Assembly (NCBI GenBank): GCA_002633005.1
Contig: NMRA01000640.1
Span: 161,230-220,045 of the forward strand
Length of the DNA stretch: 58,816 nucleotides
Source: Phoronis australis
Lineage: Eukaryota > Phoronida > Phoronidae
Reading direction: 5' to 3'
A program made the translations under genes and the position numbers. Below the pieces are notes generated by a model, which did no database searches, was not told the DNA's origin, and saw nothing but the letters and a program-made list of their open reading frames with translations. Shown piece after piece: positions 40,930 through 53,318 of the stretch; positions within the stretch are counted from its first letter, which is position 1; the number at the start of each line of letters is the position of its first letter.

Positions 40930-41230
40930 CCACCAATATAAATTTATTTGGTGGAACAGCGCGTATTCCCTCAGTGTCCAGGTGGGACAGATGTTTCCGG
41001 CTTGCTTGGTCGCAGCTTCGCGTGTAACTATGACTTTTCCTTCTCGATGTACTGTCGGTGATTGACAGCAGAGTAAAATTATCACTATAGCTGATAACCC
41101 CGTTAGGTGATCCACACAAAGCCCTTGAATAATGAAGTCTGCCTTCCATAAAGAGAAAGTCTCCTTGCGAGTCGTAAGCGTTGGTGAAGCGATTACCAGG
41201 AAATCTTTTCAGCATTGTATTGCAATCCTC
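40930..41230 (-). other. Faint CUB-like coding remnant (doubtful)
   Basis: A minus-strand open frame contains YDSQGDFLFMEGRLHYS, then RALCGSPNGVISYSDNF and TLLSITDS. The order D-x-L, L-C-G-S, and a hydrophobic strand ending in T-D-S recalls the middle of a CUB domain. After that the frame loses any resemblance and no good splice edges were identified. It could be an exon of an unseen gene, a pseudogene or chance. Confidence 0.2.
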
Positions 41231-44200
41231 GTCCATTCATAGATGCATGCAATTTCCAATAACGCGTTGGAGATCATTACAATGTCTTATGACATATGTT
41301 TTAGGTGATCGTTTAAAATCTTACTCCGCGGCAGGGTTTGTTTGAACTTAGCTCAAGATTTTCGGTCTAACCCCAGCCAGAGGGGAAATCGCATTCAACG
41401 TAAACATGCAGTTGTAGGTAGCATGCGCAACGCAGCCAACGGTGAATAAACGAAAACTCGGGTAAACATCAAATATCTTCCATTCTGAACTGTCAGCATC
41501 TCGGCATCAACTTCTTGCCAAAATCTCGGAGTTTATAAATGGTTGGTTGCAAGACAAAGCAATGTCAGAAAATATGAGTCAGCATTTTCAGTGAAGAGAG
41601 CAATATGTGCTACCAAGTTCGGTCAATACCAGCGTCCAAGTGCCAATTCCGTCTTGTAAACCCCGCTATTAGATTAGCTAGAGAGAAATTCCTTCCCACG
41701 CCAGGTGGGGACAGGCGCCTCAAAATTCATCTAAAACGTTTTATCTTAACTCGTTCAACACTACTCGGAGGAAAAAAGGCAAAAAGCAAACCCTACATTG
41801 ACGGATGAAGGAAACACTTGAGAGGTGAAAACGGCACGTCCGTAGACGGCGTTTTTTTGTTTGTAGGGGTTAAATCCGGCGCATATCGGCATGAAACGTG
41901 TTTTGAGTGAAGATCGCCACAGTTGACCGGCGTTCTTGTTTACTCTAATTGTCGGAGCATGAACAATTATGACCTTGTTATATTCCTAAATTTATATCTC
42001 GTACATTAACTTCTGTGTGTATAGACCTTCTGCATAAAAAATGTTTGTCTGCGAGTTGGTATAGCATGGATTAAACAAAACATTTCTCTTACGGCCCAAA
42101 AGGGCATTTTGGGATTGCTGTTCGATGAGAAGTTATTACCTTTGACCACAGGTATAAAACAGCAAAGTCCCGGCGATGGTGTTTTTGTCTGATTTTATTA
42201 CAAATCAAAAAGATGGATACATAGTCTTCTCATTATAGAACAGTTCAGATAAAACGGCTAAGTAAATCAAGTTATTTGAGTTAAGACAATTCATTCACGT
42301 GATGGTGCCACACAGCGTAACATTTTGTAGAAACACGTGAATTGAATTTACGTATTATAAACGGGACAGACTTCATCACTTAAATAAGTAACAAAAGTCA
42401 TGTCATATCTATATACCTTTCTTCTCCATGAGAACTATATTACCAAAAATCCCAGGCTCTTGTGCATGAGCGAGATTGTCGTTAACTCATACATGGATGT
42501 TACCGAAAGTAGTCGACGCCGGGAACGGTGCAGCGTCAACGGGTGCCTAGCACGCGCCGTCATATGCTAATGAACACCAAATGGCCAGTCTTGTTCTACG
42601 TAGGAGCCTGTATTTTTTCAGAAAACAGTTTCTATAAATAGGCGTACTCACGTCTTTGGGAAAATTATGAATGCTCTTGAATTCACCCTGTCGCACAACT
42701 CCATCAAAATTAGTAAACACCACTTGACCTAAGCTTAATAATGCGTTTTAAGTTTTCACAGACCTGCCATGGCTCTGTCTATTTATAAACGAGTTCCAAG
42801 TGACCGCTTCAGGGGATTTCTGTTGGAACGCTAAATAACACTTTACTGAGCTTCACTGATAGACCAATTTGTCTGAGACTGAAAAGAATCTTCGCGTCAG
42901 CAGCTGAAATTTTGCACGTCGGTCAACTCGTTTGCAGTACTGGAGTAATATGATATTATAAAATGATTAAATACTAAGTAAATAAGACCTCCTTTGATGT
43001 TTTGATCTATAAATTGATTGTCGAGTGGCGATGTATTTTCAGCATTTGGCTATAAAGCTCCACTTCTCATTTACCCTTAATACATAAAATTAAGAAAATA
43101 AAAAGCTTCCCTGTCAACGAAATATAACATTTACTTTCAGCAATTAGTTGTTACTAAATTGAACTGAGCCCGGCCAAACTTTGGAAAGACTGGAAACCTT
43201 CTAGTTTTCCAATTAAGTCTGTCCTTTTTTCACTCCTACTTGTGCTTCGCCAGTGACTGTTCTTCGAGACAACGGAAATGGTGCTTCACTATAGTAAGGA
43301 GATTTAATTTCAGTACCACAACTGCAGAGGTAAATCGGTCTATTCTGGTTCGTTTTTTATCAACTAAGCAAAAAGTTAAGAAATTTAAGTACAAGTACGT
43401 TAAAGATTACGCGTTGAAAGATTTTCCTGGGGTCCATTTGGCCTTCTCTGACTCGTAAGAGTTCACATCCTTGGGAAATTTTCGGTTGAAACAGTCCTAC
43501 GACTACATAAAGCGAAACTGATCCCTCGTCTATGAAACATTGTCTTCTGCATATACGTTTCATAATCATTTGTCTTGAGGTATATGCCAATCATTACTAA
43601 AGTGCAGTTCTTTCAAGTTGTTTTTTCATAAGATGGTTCAATGCAATGTCATTATATGCTGCATCGGCCTATCATCCACCCCCCCCCCCTTTCCCCAACG
43701 ATCTCGTGAGATCATGCCTTACCTTCGTCAACTTTGTTTAAAAAATTTGGTCGCAAGTGGACGGCTCTGTAACGATTCATCGCCGATGTTGTTTCAACTG
43801 CAGCAACAGCAACTGAAAAATCATAGATATTTTTGAACAAAATTCATCCCGATAGTGGGTCAACCCCCAATAGCTCCACTTCCTATGTTTTTCTCGGCAA
43901 CTGACAATATTTATCGAAAAAAAAACCTTTGGCGCTTTTATTAGATGGGGGGTTAACAGTACTTTAAGTAATTTATTGGTTTATTGCCCCATCAGTGATG
44001 AGACTTGATCTCAAAGTTCAGCGGGGCATATAATATTTTTGCAGCTGATCAAGCGCAGTGCAGGGACTAGATCTGCCCGAAACTGATTACATGCTCAAGG
44101 AATGTTTTCTTTGATAATTGGCACACTCGATTAAAGCAACTAGGAACAGAAGGCCCTGTTCACAATTACGGCACTGTTTCCGATTCGATTGTAATCGGAC

Positions 44201-47200
44201 TCTCGGTTCTGACCAGTCTTCAATTCGAACTCGTTTAAGGTTGTCCAGGGCTTTAACGACCTCAACACTAAGTCAAATATCGAAAAATTGTGCTTTGTCA
44301 ACCATCAAAAGTATAGATATTTTCTGAAAGGAAAAAGATCGAGGATTTTAAAAATAGGCTTCTTACTACTGTGTCTGTACCATTGTCACGTGACCACCTT
44401 TTAAAGTCAAATTTTCATTCCCATGAAAGATACATTCATAGCAAAATAACCCTCTAGCCGATTTTTTCTAAAACTTTTATAAATGAAAACTTAACGTTAT
44501 GTCTTAAAAACATTATTTCGAAAGTCACTTTTTGGCAGACTTTGTTACAGATGTAGTAACCTCGTTTTCGTGACCCCAAGAACCTGCAATGAAGCACGAT
44601 ACAAATTCCATACCCGCCCCCCCCCCCGTGAACACGCACCGGAAATAACCGCTGTATATTCGCTAAACGCTCTTTGCTAAGCTCCAGATATTCCACTCGA
44701 GGGAGTTCCCCCCCGTCAAGTACCCTTCAACGATAACATCTGTTGGTGCTTTGCCCACCGAGTTCTTACACTGTAAATATCTATGAAGGAACCTAGGTCA
44801 TCCTACTCTTGCTGTGAGATGAGCAGCCAACCAGCGCTTGCCATTATCTCCCAGCGGCTAAAAAATATTCTTGGCCATGCCAACAGAACTAAATACACTT
44901 GACGCTGGCGTTGAGTGAGGTTTTTTAACAAAAAAGTGCACATACACTTTTTGTTTGTCCGTTGAATTATGCAAACTTTTATCAACAAAGTGCTTAATTT
45001 TATTACAGTTGTAGACGCACCATTCTATGATAAACGCGGATCTAGGGTTAACGAACTGTTGACACCCAAATACAAATACAGTTGAAGAGGAAGTTTGGGC
45101 CATCCTGATGGGACACAGACAGCATTAATTCTGCGCAATGTAAACACGCCAACTGTTTGAAAACATTTTAAGTGTTAAGCTGTCAAAATCCGGAGATTTA
45201 TGAACTCTTGGGTCCTTCTAGAATCGACCTGTTATTGACTCGAAGTGCTTCTGAATTTGTTCCAAACTCTTACTAATTTTGGCCTTGACTTACGGTCCTA
45301 TCCCAGTATGGAAGCCAGTGACAAACTAAATTACGAGAACAACTGGGTAAAGTTGTATGTATACATGCGAACATCTCGCGAGGAATTCAGTGTTTCTCAC
45401 TTTTGAGAATAATACTGCCTCCTGCAGGCAATCTGGTGTTTCCCCTCAGTAGACAGTCGGGTTATACATGTACATAAGTGACACACCTTTTCTCGAAGTA
45501 GACTACATGTACCTTTTATGCAAACTCTATCTGCTCAGCTAATCGTCCAACATTAAAGATCACAACAGACACTGGACGTTCCTTAAAATATGGCGGCATT
45601 CCTTTCATTCGCTCATCGGTATTTGAGGGTCCAGATGTTTCACACTTTTACTCCACCTGCGCCTTTCGCTAAAGGTACTCTAGGTTAGCGTGAGCGCCAA
45701 CGAAAGCCTCAGCAATCGAACTGGAAACAAGCATCCTATTTTTTGTTTCGTGATCACTAAGCAAAGTAGGGCGGATGCAATAAATTACATTTTTAGTCTA
45801 CTTACCAACAGCTTGATCGTGCAACTATTGTATCGAGAAGCGTCTTGTATAGTCTACACAAGTCGCTCACACTGTCTATTAGTGCTGGTGATACGGCGGA
45901 ACGTGCCTCACTGAGGTTTTTATCACGGGGGGTGTCTACGAAGTCAGCTAGCTAACTGACTCCTTCTGTGCTTTGAACCATTGACCTACGCTCGGACTAT
46001 AATGATACGGCCGTCCCAAATTCAAGAATCAAAATCAACGACAAACCACCATCCACCTACTGGTGTTACACAAAGTTGGGGAAGCAATGTTACAGCGCAT
46101 ATTTTCGACGATTTTAAGACCTTGCAAGCGAAGTTTATTATCGGCGTGACAGAACGCAGAGAGCGACATTTGAGAAATATGTTGGACGCAAAAATTGCTC
46201 ATGATGACCCAATCTTCAGAATCAAGAAAATTCAGTTTCCAATTTTCAACTTCAGTGTCCCAAAAATTTTAAAGAGACATATCTAACTTGGAAGAATTTT
46301 TACCGTATGTCGAGGCCTAGGAATGTACGTAGTGGTTATCTTCTACTGACACTGGGGTGTGATATGATGGCGAAATTACCACACTAACTTTAGTACAAAC
46401 TTTTATTTCCGCGAATAGGGCCTATGTTATTTGTACCATCAGAACTTGTTTTAAAAATTTCTTCAAAATCAAATCAGGTCAATTGACATTTCTGTACTAG
46501 AAATTTGCACATATGCGTCCGAAAAAATAAGTTCCCGGTTTCAAAAAGTTTGGTTTTGTTAGGCGTTTTCTCAGGCCTAATTATGTTGCCTTTAAAAATA
46601 TTAAAGAAAATGGCATTTAACCGGATCTCAACTTGATCACATTTTTTAAAATTCGGTAGTTGCCATCATGCATACTCATTGATACCATGAGCGGTATTGC
46701 ACTGATAAGGATATAGAGTGCCGTAGACGCAAGAACCTGGTAATTGGTCTCGGTGATAAAGTGGTATACCTTGTCTGTACTGCATGGTTGTATTTCGCGA
46801 AGACTTGCGGGATTTTTGTGTTTTCGCAAGTGTACGCTACGGAACCGACATCAGGGCTCGGGTTCTCATCTTTTTACATTACGCGTTCTGCCAGGGCGTG
46901 TGTGACGACACCTGACTCCTTTGTTAATTGCATACCACAGACTTTTGTACCATATGACAACATGCTGGCCAAATTATCTCCCATGCTTCAAAGGGTTACT
47001 GAAACCAATGAGATATACCAAGAGATCATTGGGCCATTCTTGCTGGGCGATTTTGGTGATTCAAAAACTAGCATTTGACGAAGAATTCAGAAATGTTGTT
47101 GGTTTATAATCAAATATGTCATTATAACTTAACCTTCATTTTTAACATCACAGCCCAGGCAGGCTGATATAATGTGATCGGAGATTAGAGCAATTATCGA

Positions 47201-47997
47201 ACAAAAGAGAGCTGGGCCCCCCAACCATAAATGCCGTGTATGAATGTGAGCGTGACTGTGCGCGCGAATGTTTATACTGTTTTGGCTTTATTGTATTTGC
47301 CTTACGATAACAATAAAACTTTTTGACAAAAAAATAAATGCCAGAATAGAGTTAATCAGTCGTGTAAGATATTGGCTACAGGGGTCATCGTGCCAACTTG
47401 TTGGGCTCAACGGAAAAACGAACGCCGTGATGACTCGAAATCTAACTTCCCAGTTTTGGAATTTTCTATTCTAGTTTTGTGTGAACTCAAGATCTAAGTG
47501 TCTATTATTCTGGCTGTACTTCGGGAGCAAGTTTTCGGATATACAGAATTGATTAAACGCACGAGACTTTTCATTGTTGACAGCCTTTATTCCGTATTAG
47601 AATCCCTTTGCATTTGAGAAGCCTGTTTTGAATGAGCAGCAAACAGGGTCGCGCCGCACGTTACACTTGTTTGCGCGACTTTCCCGTTACCGCCCCCCCC
47701 CCCCTTCGTTAGTCATTCTTTGCAGTATTTCACACCCGCCGTGTCCCACTGTCTGTGATGGCATTACTGCGTCATTTTTTCTTCACTTGAGAATGAAACA
47801 AGTACGGTTTCGAAATGTCGTGTGCCTTTTAATTACGTCGCTAGGTCAGTTACTTTATCTATGTTCAGTTGAGAGTAGAGTTTTGTAACGGAATAAAGAC
47901 TGTCAACAATGAAAGGTGTCGTTCGTTTAATCAATTCTGTCTATTATTCTGTGGAGTATGTCTTGAATACAGAATGTCTTACTAATCTTAGTTTGCA

Positions 47998-48222
47998 GTT
48001 GATGACCTCAGCATTAAGGTTAAAAGTTCGAATCTTAACTCGGAATTTCAAACTTTTATTCGCAATCTCAAACTTTACTCCGTCGAGCTCGGCTTGTTGC
48101 TCGAATCTTGGGGAAGTTGGGGTCATCAAGTGCGAACTTGGATTAGAAAGCCTTCCTCGCGCAACAGACTAATAGTCATTCATCAAAAGTACGGAAAATG
48201 CTAAAAATAATTTCGAGTTCGG
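47998..48222 (+). repeat. Family B dispersed repeat, copy 3
   Basis: GATGACCTCAGCATTA, AAAAGTTCGAATC, TCAAACTTTTATTCGCAATC, CAAGTGCGAACTTGG and GCTAAAAATAATTTCGAGTT appear in the same order as in copies at 13.2 kb and (part) 32.9 kb. Confidence 0.65.
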
Positions 48223-49393
48223 GCCAAGGTAAGGAACTGCAGCTAGACGTCTTTTTTAATCGCGTCTTTACTAGATAATCCAACACTGCGTGTATTATTT
48301 TATGGCCGGCAAAAATGGAAAATCTCGTACATATAGGATTACCACGTCAACATCAAATTTCACTCAGTGATTAAACTTTCTTATCAAGTGATTAGGCCTA
48401 CATGATAAACATACCAGACATATAGATAACACCTGATAGTTTGTCTGTATTTATCTTCGAAATAAACGCTGTTTTTTAAGTTTCCGTGTAGTAGTTAGAA
48501 AATGGTAGACTTCATTCAGAGGCAGTGACGTTAAATTTGTCAAAGTAAAATTCATTCTTAAAACTTGGAGAATATAGCGACACAGCTGTTTCTTTTTTGT
48601 AGCTAAAATTGCCCATTTCACGTTGGCCGGTGATACTGAAAATTTGTGACTGAGTAAGCAGCGCCGTTATGACAGGAGACGTCATAGGCGGATCTGAACA
48701 AAAAAAAAACAAAAAAACAACGACAGCTTCGCTCTCCTTTATAGTTTCAAAATATTTTATGAAGATTAAAATGTAACTGAAATCGAGGAAGTTCGAAAAG
48801 ACAAGTATAATAAAATTGCCCACAATAAATCTATCTTAATATTACTGTCAGTCATATTATGCTGTCTTCAATTAGAAATGTGAAAGCTTCAACCACGATC
48901 TTGGCATGATGATCACTTCAATTGGTTTGGCAGATAGGGGCGGATAGGGGCGGGGATCCCAAAAACGATGACGAAGGAATGTAAGGGGGTAGAATGGCAG
49001 CGTTTCATGATCATATTTCAATGGAGTTTGTCAGATACTGAAGCACACGCAAAAATGCCATTGGGAGATGCCACAATAGACAAAAGGAACACAGGCATTA
49101 AATGTCTCGAAATAATGAGGCGCAGGAAAACAAACGCCACTCGGGGACACCATAGTAAACAATGAGACAGTCTGAAAAAAGTGCGCCAGACATGGTTTTT
49201 TCAATAGGAATACATACAGCTCTACAATTTTCCATATTCTAATTTTAGCGCACCCAAAATTAGTTAACATTATTTTAACTTTCTGTTAAATTCGAACATG
49301 GCGCATACCTAGAGTGACCCGTGATGATGCTTACCTAATATTCTAACATTCCGCCGCGCATCAGTTTTAGGCCGCATTCATGAGACTGTCCTG

Positions 49394-49438
49394 GACTAGG
49401 TAAACTGTTATATCACTGATATAACAGTTTACCTAGTC
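49394..49438. other. Perfect palindrome with 22-bp arms
   Basis: The left arm begins GACTAGGTAAACTG at 49394. The exact complement ends CAGTTTACCTAGTC at 49438. Only one C separates the arms (49416). No gene nearby. Confidence 0.95.
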
Positions 49439-50051
49439 ATGATGAGGTTAATCCCATTTCACATCTCCTTTAAGCTGTATATTCACGTCACTGGATTGAC
49501 AAGGGGGCCTATCCTATGTCGTCTGTGTTCCTTTTGTGTTTTCTCTTTCACTTGATTGGTATAAGCACTTCCGAGAATTTCCGAAAATAGGTACGCCCCT
49601 GGACAGGTGTCTGGAAAACGATCCTTTCAAGAACGTCAAATGAACCGAATGTACGGCCCGGACGTCACGGTAGTTTGAGAAGGGGGATTATTTTGGCAGG
49701 AAATTGTCCATACTAAAATAGCAGTCAGCAAACAAAAAGTTTCCTTCACACTGCGCCAATATGGTGAGTTACCAACAAGGTCACCCAACATATCTGCGTT
49801 CAAGAGTTCAACGATAGTCATTTGAGTAAAATGGCGATCCCAAAATATTACTGACTTGCCAACTTTAAAATAAATAAAATTTTATAGCGAATCACATTGC
49901 ATACCTATTTTAGAACAATTCATCAGATTTTGAAAACTTGCATACACTTACCTAAAATTTGCCCATGGGCATATTGTTGGAAAAAAATTCAAAACTACAC
50001 CCATGGATGTACTTTTGGGTGGGCCTATTTTCGGCGGAAACTTCCAACACT

Positions 50052-50574
50052 AAAGACCCTTTCATACTAACGTCGACGTGTCGATGTTTTGGGGAGTTGG
50101 GGTCAGTATGAACGGCTAACTTCGGTCCTGGATCGAAGTTAACAGCGACAATTAACTTCACAGTAAATAGGTGGATTGAACAGCGGAGTGTTGTAGCTGC
50201 AGAACGGTCAACTTCTGTCCAATCGAAGTTATCGCCAGGGACCACTGCTATCGTCAACAATTAAAGGGCAGTGTCGTAGCTAAAAGTTGCTTATAGTTTA
50301 CTCGAATAAATCACCGATCGAATTAGAAACAAGTTTTATGTCAATTACCACATGTAAATGTTCCCAAATTGTCGCATGTGAACAAATCTCGTTAAGCGTG
50401 TATGCGATACATCAGCGCCACCTTGCGACTACTTCAATGACAACAGCGTGACCTATTATTGTTTCTACTTGGATGTCCGTTAACTACCGAAGCCGTTATG
50501 AACGGTTCAGTTAACTTCGCAGTTTGCGTCGACGCTCCGTTCAAACCGGAGTTAAGTCAGAATGAAAGGGTCTT
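50052..50574. mobile_element. 523-bp inverted-repeat element flanked by AACACT
   Basis: The left end AAAGACCCTTTCATACTAACG is matched by AGAATGAAAGGGTCTT at the right. The direct repeat AACACT lies at 50046-50051 and 50575-50580. The interior has further inverted words (GTTAACTTC / GAAGTTAAC type). No transposase. Confidence 0.75.
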
Positions 50575-52058
50575 AACACTTGAACTTAAGCATTTCGATC
50601 TAACTGCATGAACTTTTATATTGCGTTATTGGGCGGTTAAGTCGCGTCATTTTCGGTCTAACAAAATTAATTCAAACTGAACAAGTGTATCCCTAGATGA
50701 AGCTCGCGGGTCCTGATTGGTGTCCGAATTTGGCGGAGTCACCAACTTCCTTTTTACTGTTGTCTGAATATGGTGTGGTGAATCTTTTCAAAATTAAATG
50801 ACAAGTCGACATGACAAAAATTGAAGAAATTGAAAATCGTTTGTCGGCTAGAAATGACGCGCCGTATTTTCGTAATTCGGTTAAGCGAAAAACGTTATTG
50901 GTATTTACACTTAAGTCGGCCTGAGGCTGCCATGTATTCGTGCGATGGAAGTCTTCAGATGAGTATGTTGTTAACTAGAAGGACAAATATTCTTGTTTAT
51001 CTTGCCTAGACACAATTAAGGGCTTCATGGTGACGTATAAGACATTGTTTAAGAAGATACAACAGCGTCCGCCATACCGCAATATACCTCCGAATAACGT
51101 GAAATTCATAAAAAAATGCTTCTCAACCGGTACCGGAAGCGTTGACGCACCAACCAAGTTCGAAAACGTCAACTGGTCGGAGTAAGCTCTTTCCACGCTT
51201 TTCAGTTTTGATATCAGTGCTCCATGACCGGCCGAGACACCAGCAGCTTTTCAGACCTGTTACATAAAAATCGATCTGCATACGGCTTCAACAAAGTCAC
51301 AAAGGGATAAGAAAAACTAATACAACCGTAAACCCGCATCACTCTTCGGTTTTCAGTTGAAGAATCGTTAATATCGTTTTTTTTAATAGCTGACTGAAAG
51401 ATTTCAAATATATTTCGCAGCGACGGTAAAATACGCAAAACTGACCAACAATGTCTTCAAAATTGTATCATTGTCCTTTAATAAATTGTGAATATGGCTT
51501 AATCACAACATCAAAAAACATCTAAAACTTTTTACAGCTGTATATTAGTTTATACCAGGGCATTTGACAATCAAAAATTACTTGAGGCTTTGCAAGAAAA
51601 TTGACCAATCATATGGCATGCTTAGAATAAACTTTCAATGCCATCAGTCTCATAACTTTCAAGTCGGTTATGGGTAGTCATGGCCTTTAGTTTGCCCTAC
51701 ATCAGAACATTCGGTGAGCTGTTTTAAAATTCCACAGAATGGTCTGATTTAGAACAAATGTAAAAATGTACACATCTCGGTCACAATTCGACTTCAAAAT
51801 GGTTGAAATGAGAAGCTTCAAGTTCAGTAGGTGGCACTGTTGAACCAATGGACCAACCAGAACTCTGATGGCTACGTGAAACCCTAATTTCACAATAAAC
51901 TCATGCACTTGGATATGCAGAGAACAGCTTTTTGTTCTCATTGTATTCAAAGAAAGAGAGCTTTTTTCATTGATCATCACTAGCTATAAGTAAATATAAA
52001 TGTAAAGCCTCCTGTAACAGTTCACAGTATATTTACAAAGATTTGCAAACAGGAGTCC

Positions 52059-52215
52059 CAGTGACAGATTTAGAGGGGGCCAAGGGGGCCATGGTTCCTC
52101 TAAAATTCTCCCCGATTCCATTTGGCAATTCGGGGATGCGAATGTCTGACGGGCAAAATCCTGGTTAATACTCTGCCCTGGCACCCCGCAAATAAAAATC
52201 CTGAATCTGCCTCTG
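52059..52215. mobile_element. 157-bp non-autonomous element with 5-bp target duplication
   Basis: Reverse-orientation relative of the element at 9181. It runs from CAGTGACAGATTTAGAGGG to GAATCTGCCTCTG, with AGTCC at 52054-52058 and 52216-52220. Shares GGCCATGG-type and ATCCTGGTTAATACTCTGCC words with the complement of the 9181 copy. Confidence 0.82.
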
Positions 52216-53139
52216 AGTCCCATTACTGATGCATTTTACAGGGTCGTCAGTTGTTTCAAGGCTACTAGTTAAACTTGTGCAAATTTATCAACATTCCCCC
52301 TTCAGCTCAATGAACTTGGACATTTCTGCAACATTTCTGCACCATTTTCATTATAAAGATGACAAAAAAAATCATACACTACACGCCTTGTATGCTGACA
52401 GGAGGAACTGGATTATACTTTAACAGGTTAGAACTAGCACTTTAATAATGAGCTGAAATACAGTGAAATTAAAATAACATTAGATTGTGCAGATTACACA
52501 AGCTTTAGGGTGAATCTGCATCAAGTGTTGCAAAGGTATTTCTTAATCACAACTTCACAAGCTTACATTATGATAGGTGAACTTCGAAATAGCCCCATCA
52601 TATTAAAGTTTACTATCCCTCCAGATAGTGATCAGGTCTTTGGCAGACAGACGTTCAGCGCTACCTACCCATGTAATGCGGACAGACATTTCAACCTATT
52701 AGTATGAACAGCTATTATAATGATAGCAAACCTTTTGAAATATCACTGGATGAACAAGGGCATCATGTTCCATACATTTCCCTCTGCAAAGTAGAATCTG
52801 TGAGAAAACCAGTGGCTGAGGCTGATAAAGCGGGACAATTTCGACCCCACCTGGTGTCAAAAAGCTAAAATAAGTTATTGAACTTAAACTAATAAAACAA
52901 TAGGAGGCGATAACAGAGGAATTTATTCCCAAGCTTTTGAATAATGAACCACTATGTAGTAACTTTTGTGTTCTCTTTAGTGTAGAAAGAGCCAATGTGA
53001 AAGTCTTCTACAGTATTTTTCCATGTCATGATTGGTGAGTTGACGTTATGCTAAGTATGGAGCCCTGTTTACAAGCCATCAATAACAAACGCTAAAAGCA
53101 TATGGGGACTGTTTACTAACAAAAAAACTGGGGTATAAA

Positions 53140-53303
53140 TATAGAAATTGACAAATGTCCCTTTGGTGGGAGTTTGCCTCGTTTTCTACATTTTTTTGGA
53201 CTTTTTGTTTCTCTGAGGCGGACCTTTTTGCCCACTCTGTCAAATGGGGAAGGGAGGGGGGCCTGTTTGAGCCCCTGAGCTCCCTCCTGGGTGCGTGCAC
53301 GCG
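53140..53303 (-). repeat. Family A repeat, copy 5 (reverse orientation)
   Basis: Complement of the family left half: CGCGTGCACGCACCCAGG, GGGCAAAAAGGTCCGCC and ACAAAAAGTCC read on the minus strand. It lies in the same orientation as TSSC4 and starts about 15 bp past its stop codon, so it probably forms part of the TSSC4 3'UTR. The far (lower) boundary is uncertain. Confidence 0.75.
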
Positions 53304-53318
53304 TACACAAGTTCAGAA

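Larger units (their letters stand above)
36090..53139. other. 17-kb stretch with no supportable gene
   Basis: Between the first visible kinase exon and TSSC4. Every longer open frame was checked for domain motifs and for splice edges; none convinced me, apart from a faint CUB-like stretch near 41.1 kb. It contains family A, B and C copies, a 22-bp tandem repeat, an AACACT-flanked 523-bp element, a 157-bp hAT-like element, several poly-C runs and a perfect 22-bp-arm palindrome. Upstream exons of the kinase gene might lie here. Confidence 0.45.

Noticed and set aside
46761-47078. 105-residue plus-strand frame with a normal-looking composition
   Set aside because: No motif recognised, no acceptor/donor pair that makes a sensible exon, and no neighbouring exon to join.
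48512-48705. Minus-strand exon-like stretch after a T-rich tract ending in TTCAG
   Set aside because: The supposed acceptor coincides with GATCCGCC, the complement of the CAGTGGCGGATC transposon end, and the peptide has no domain match.
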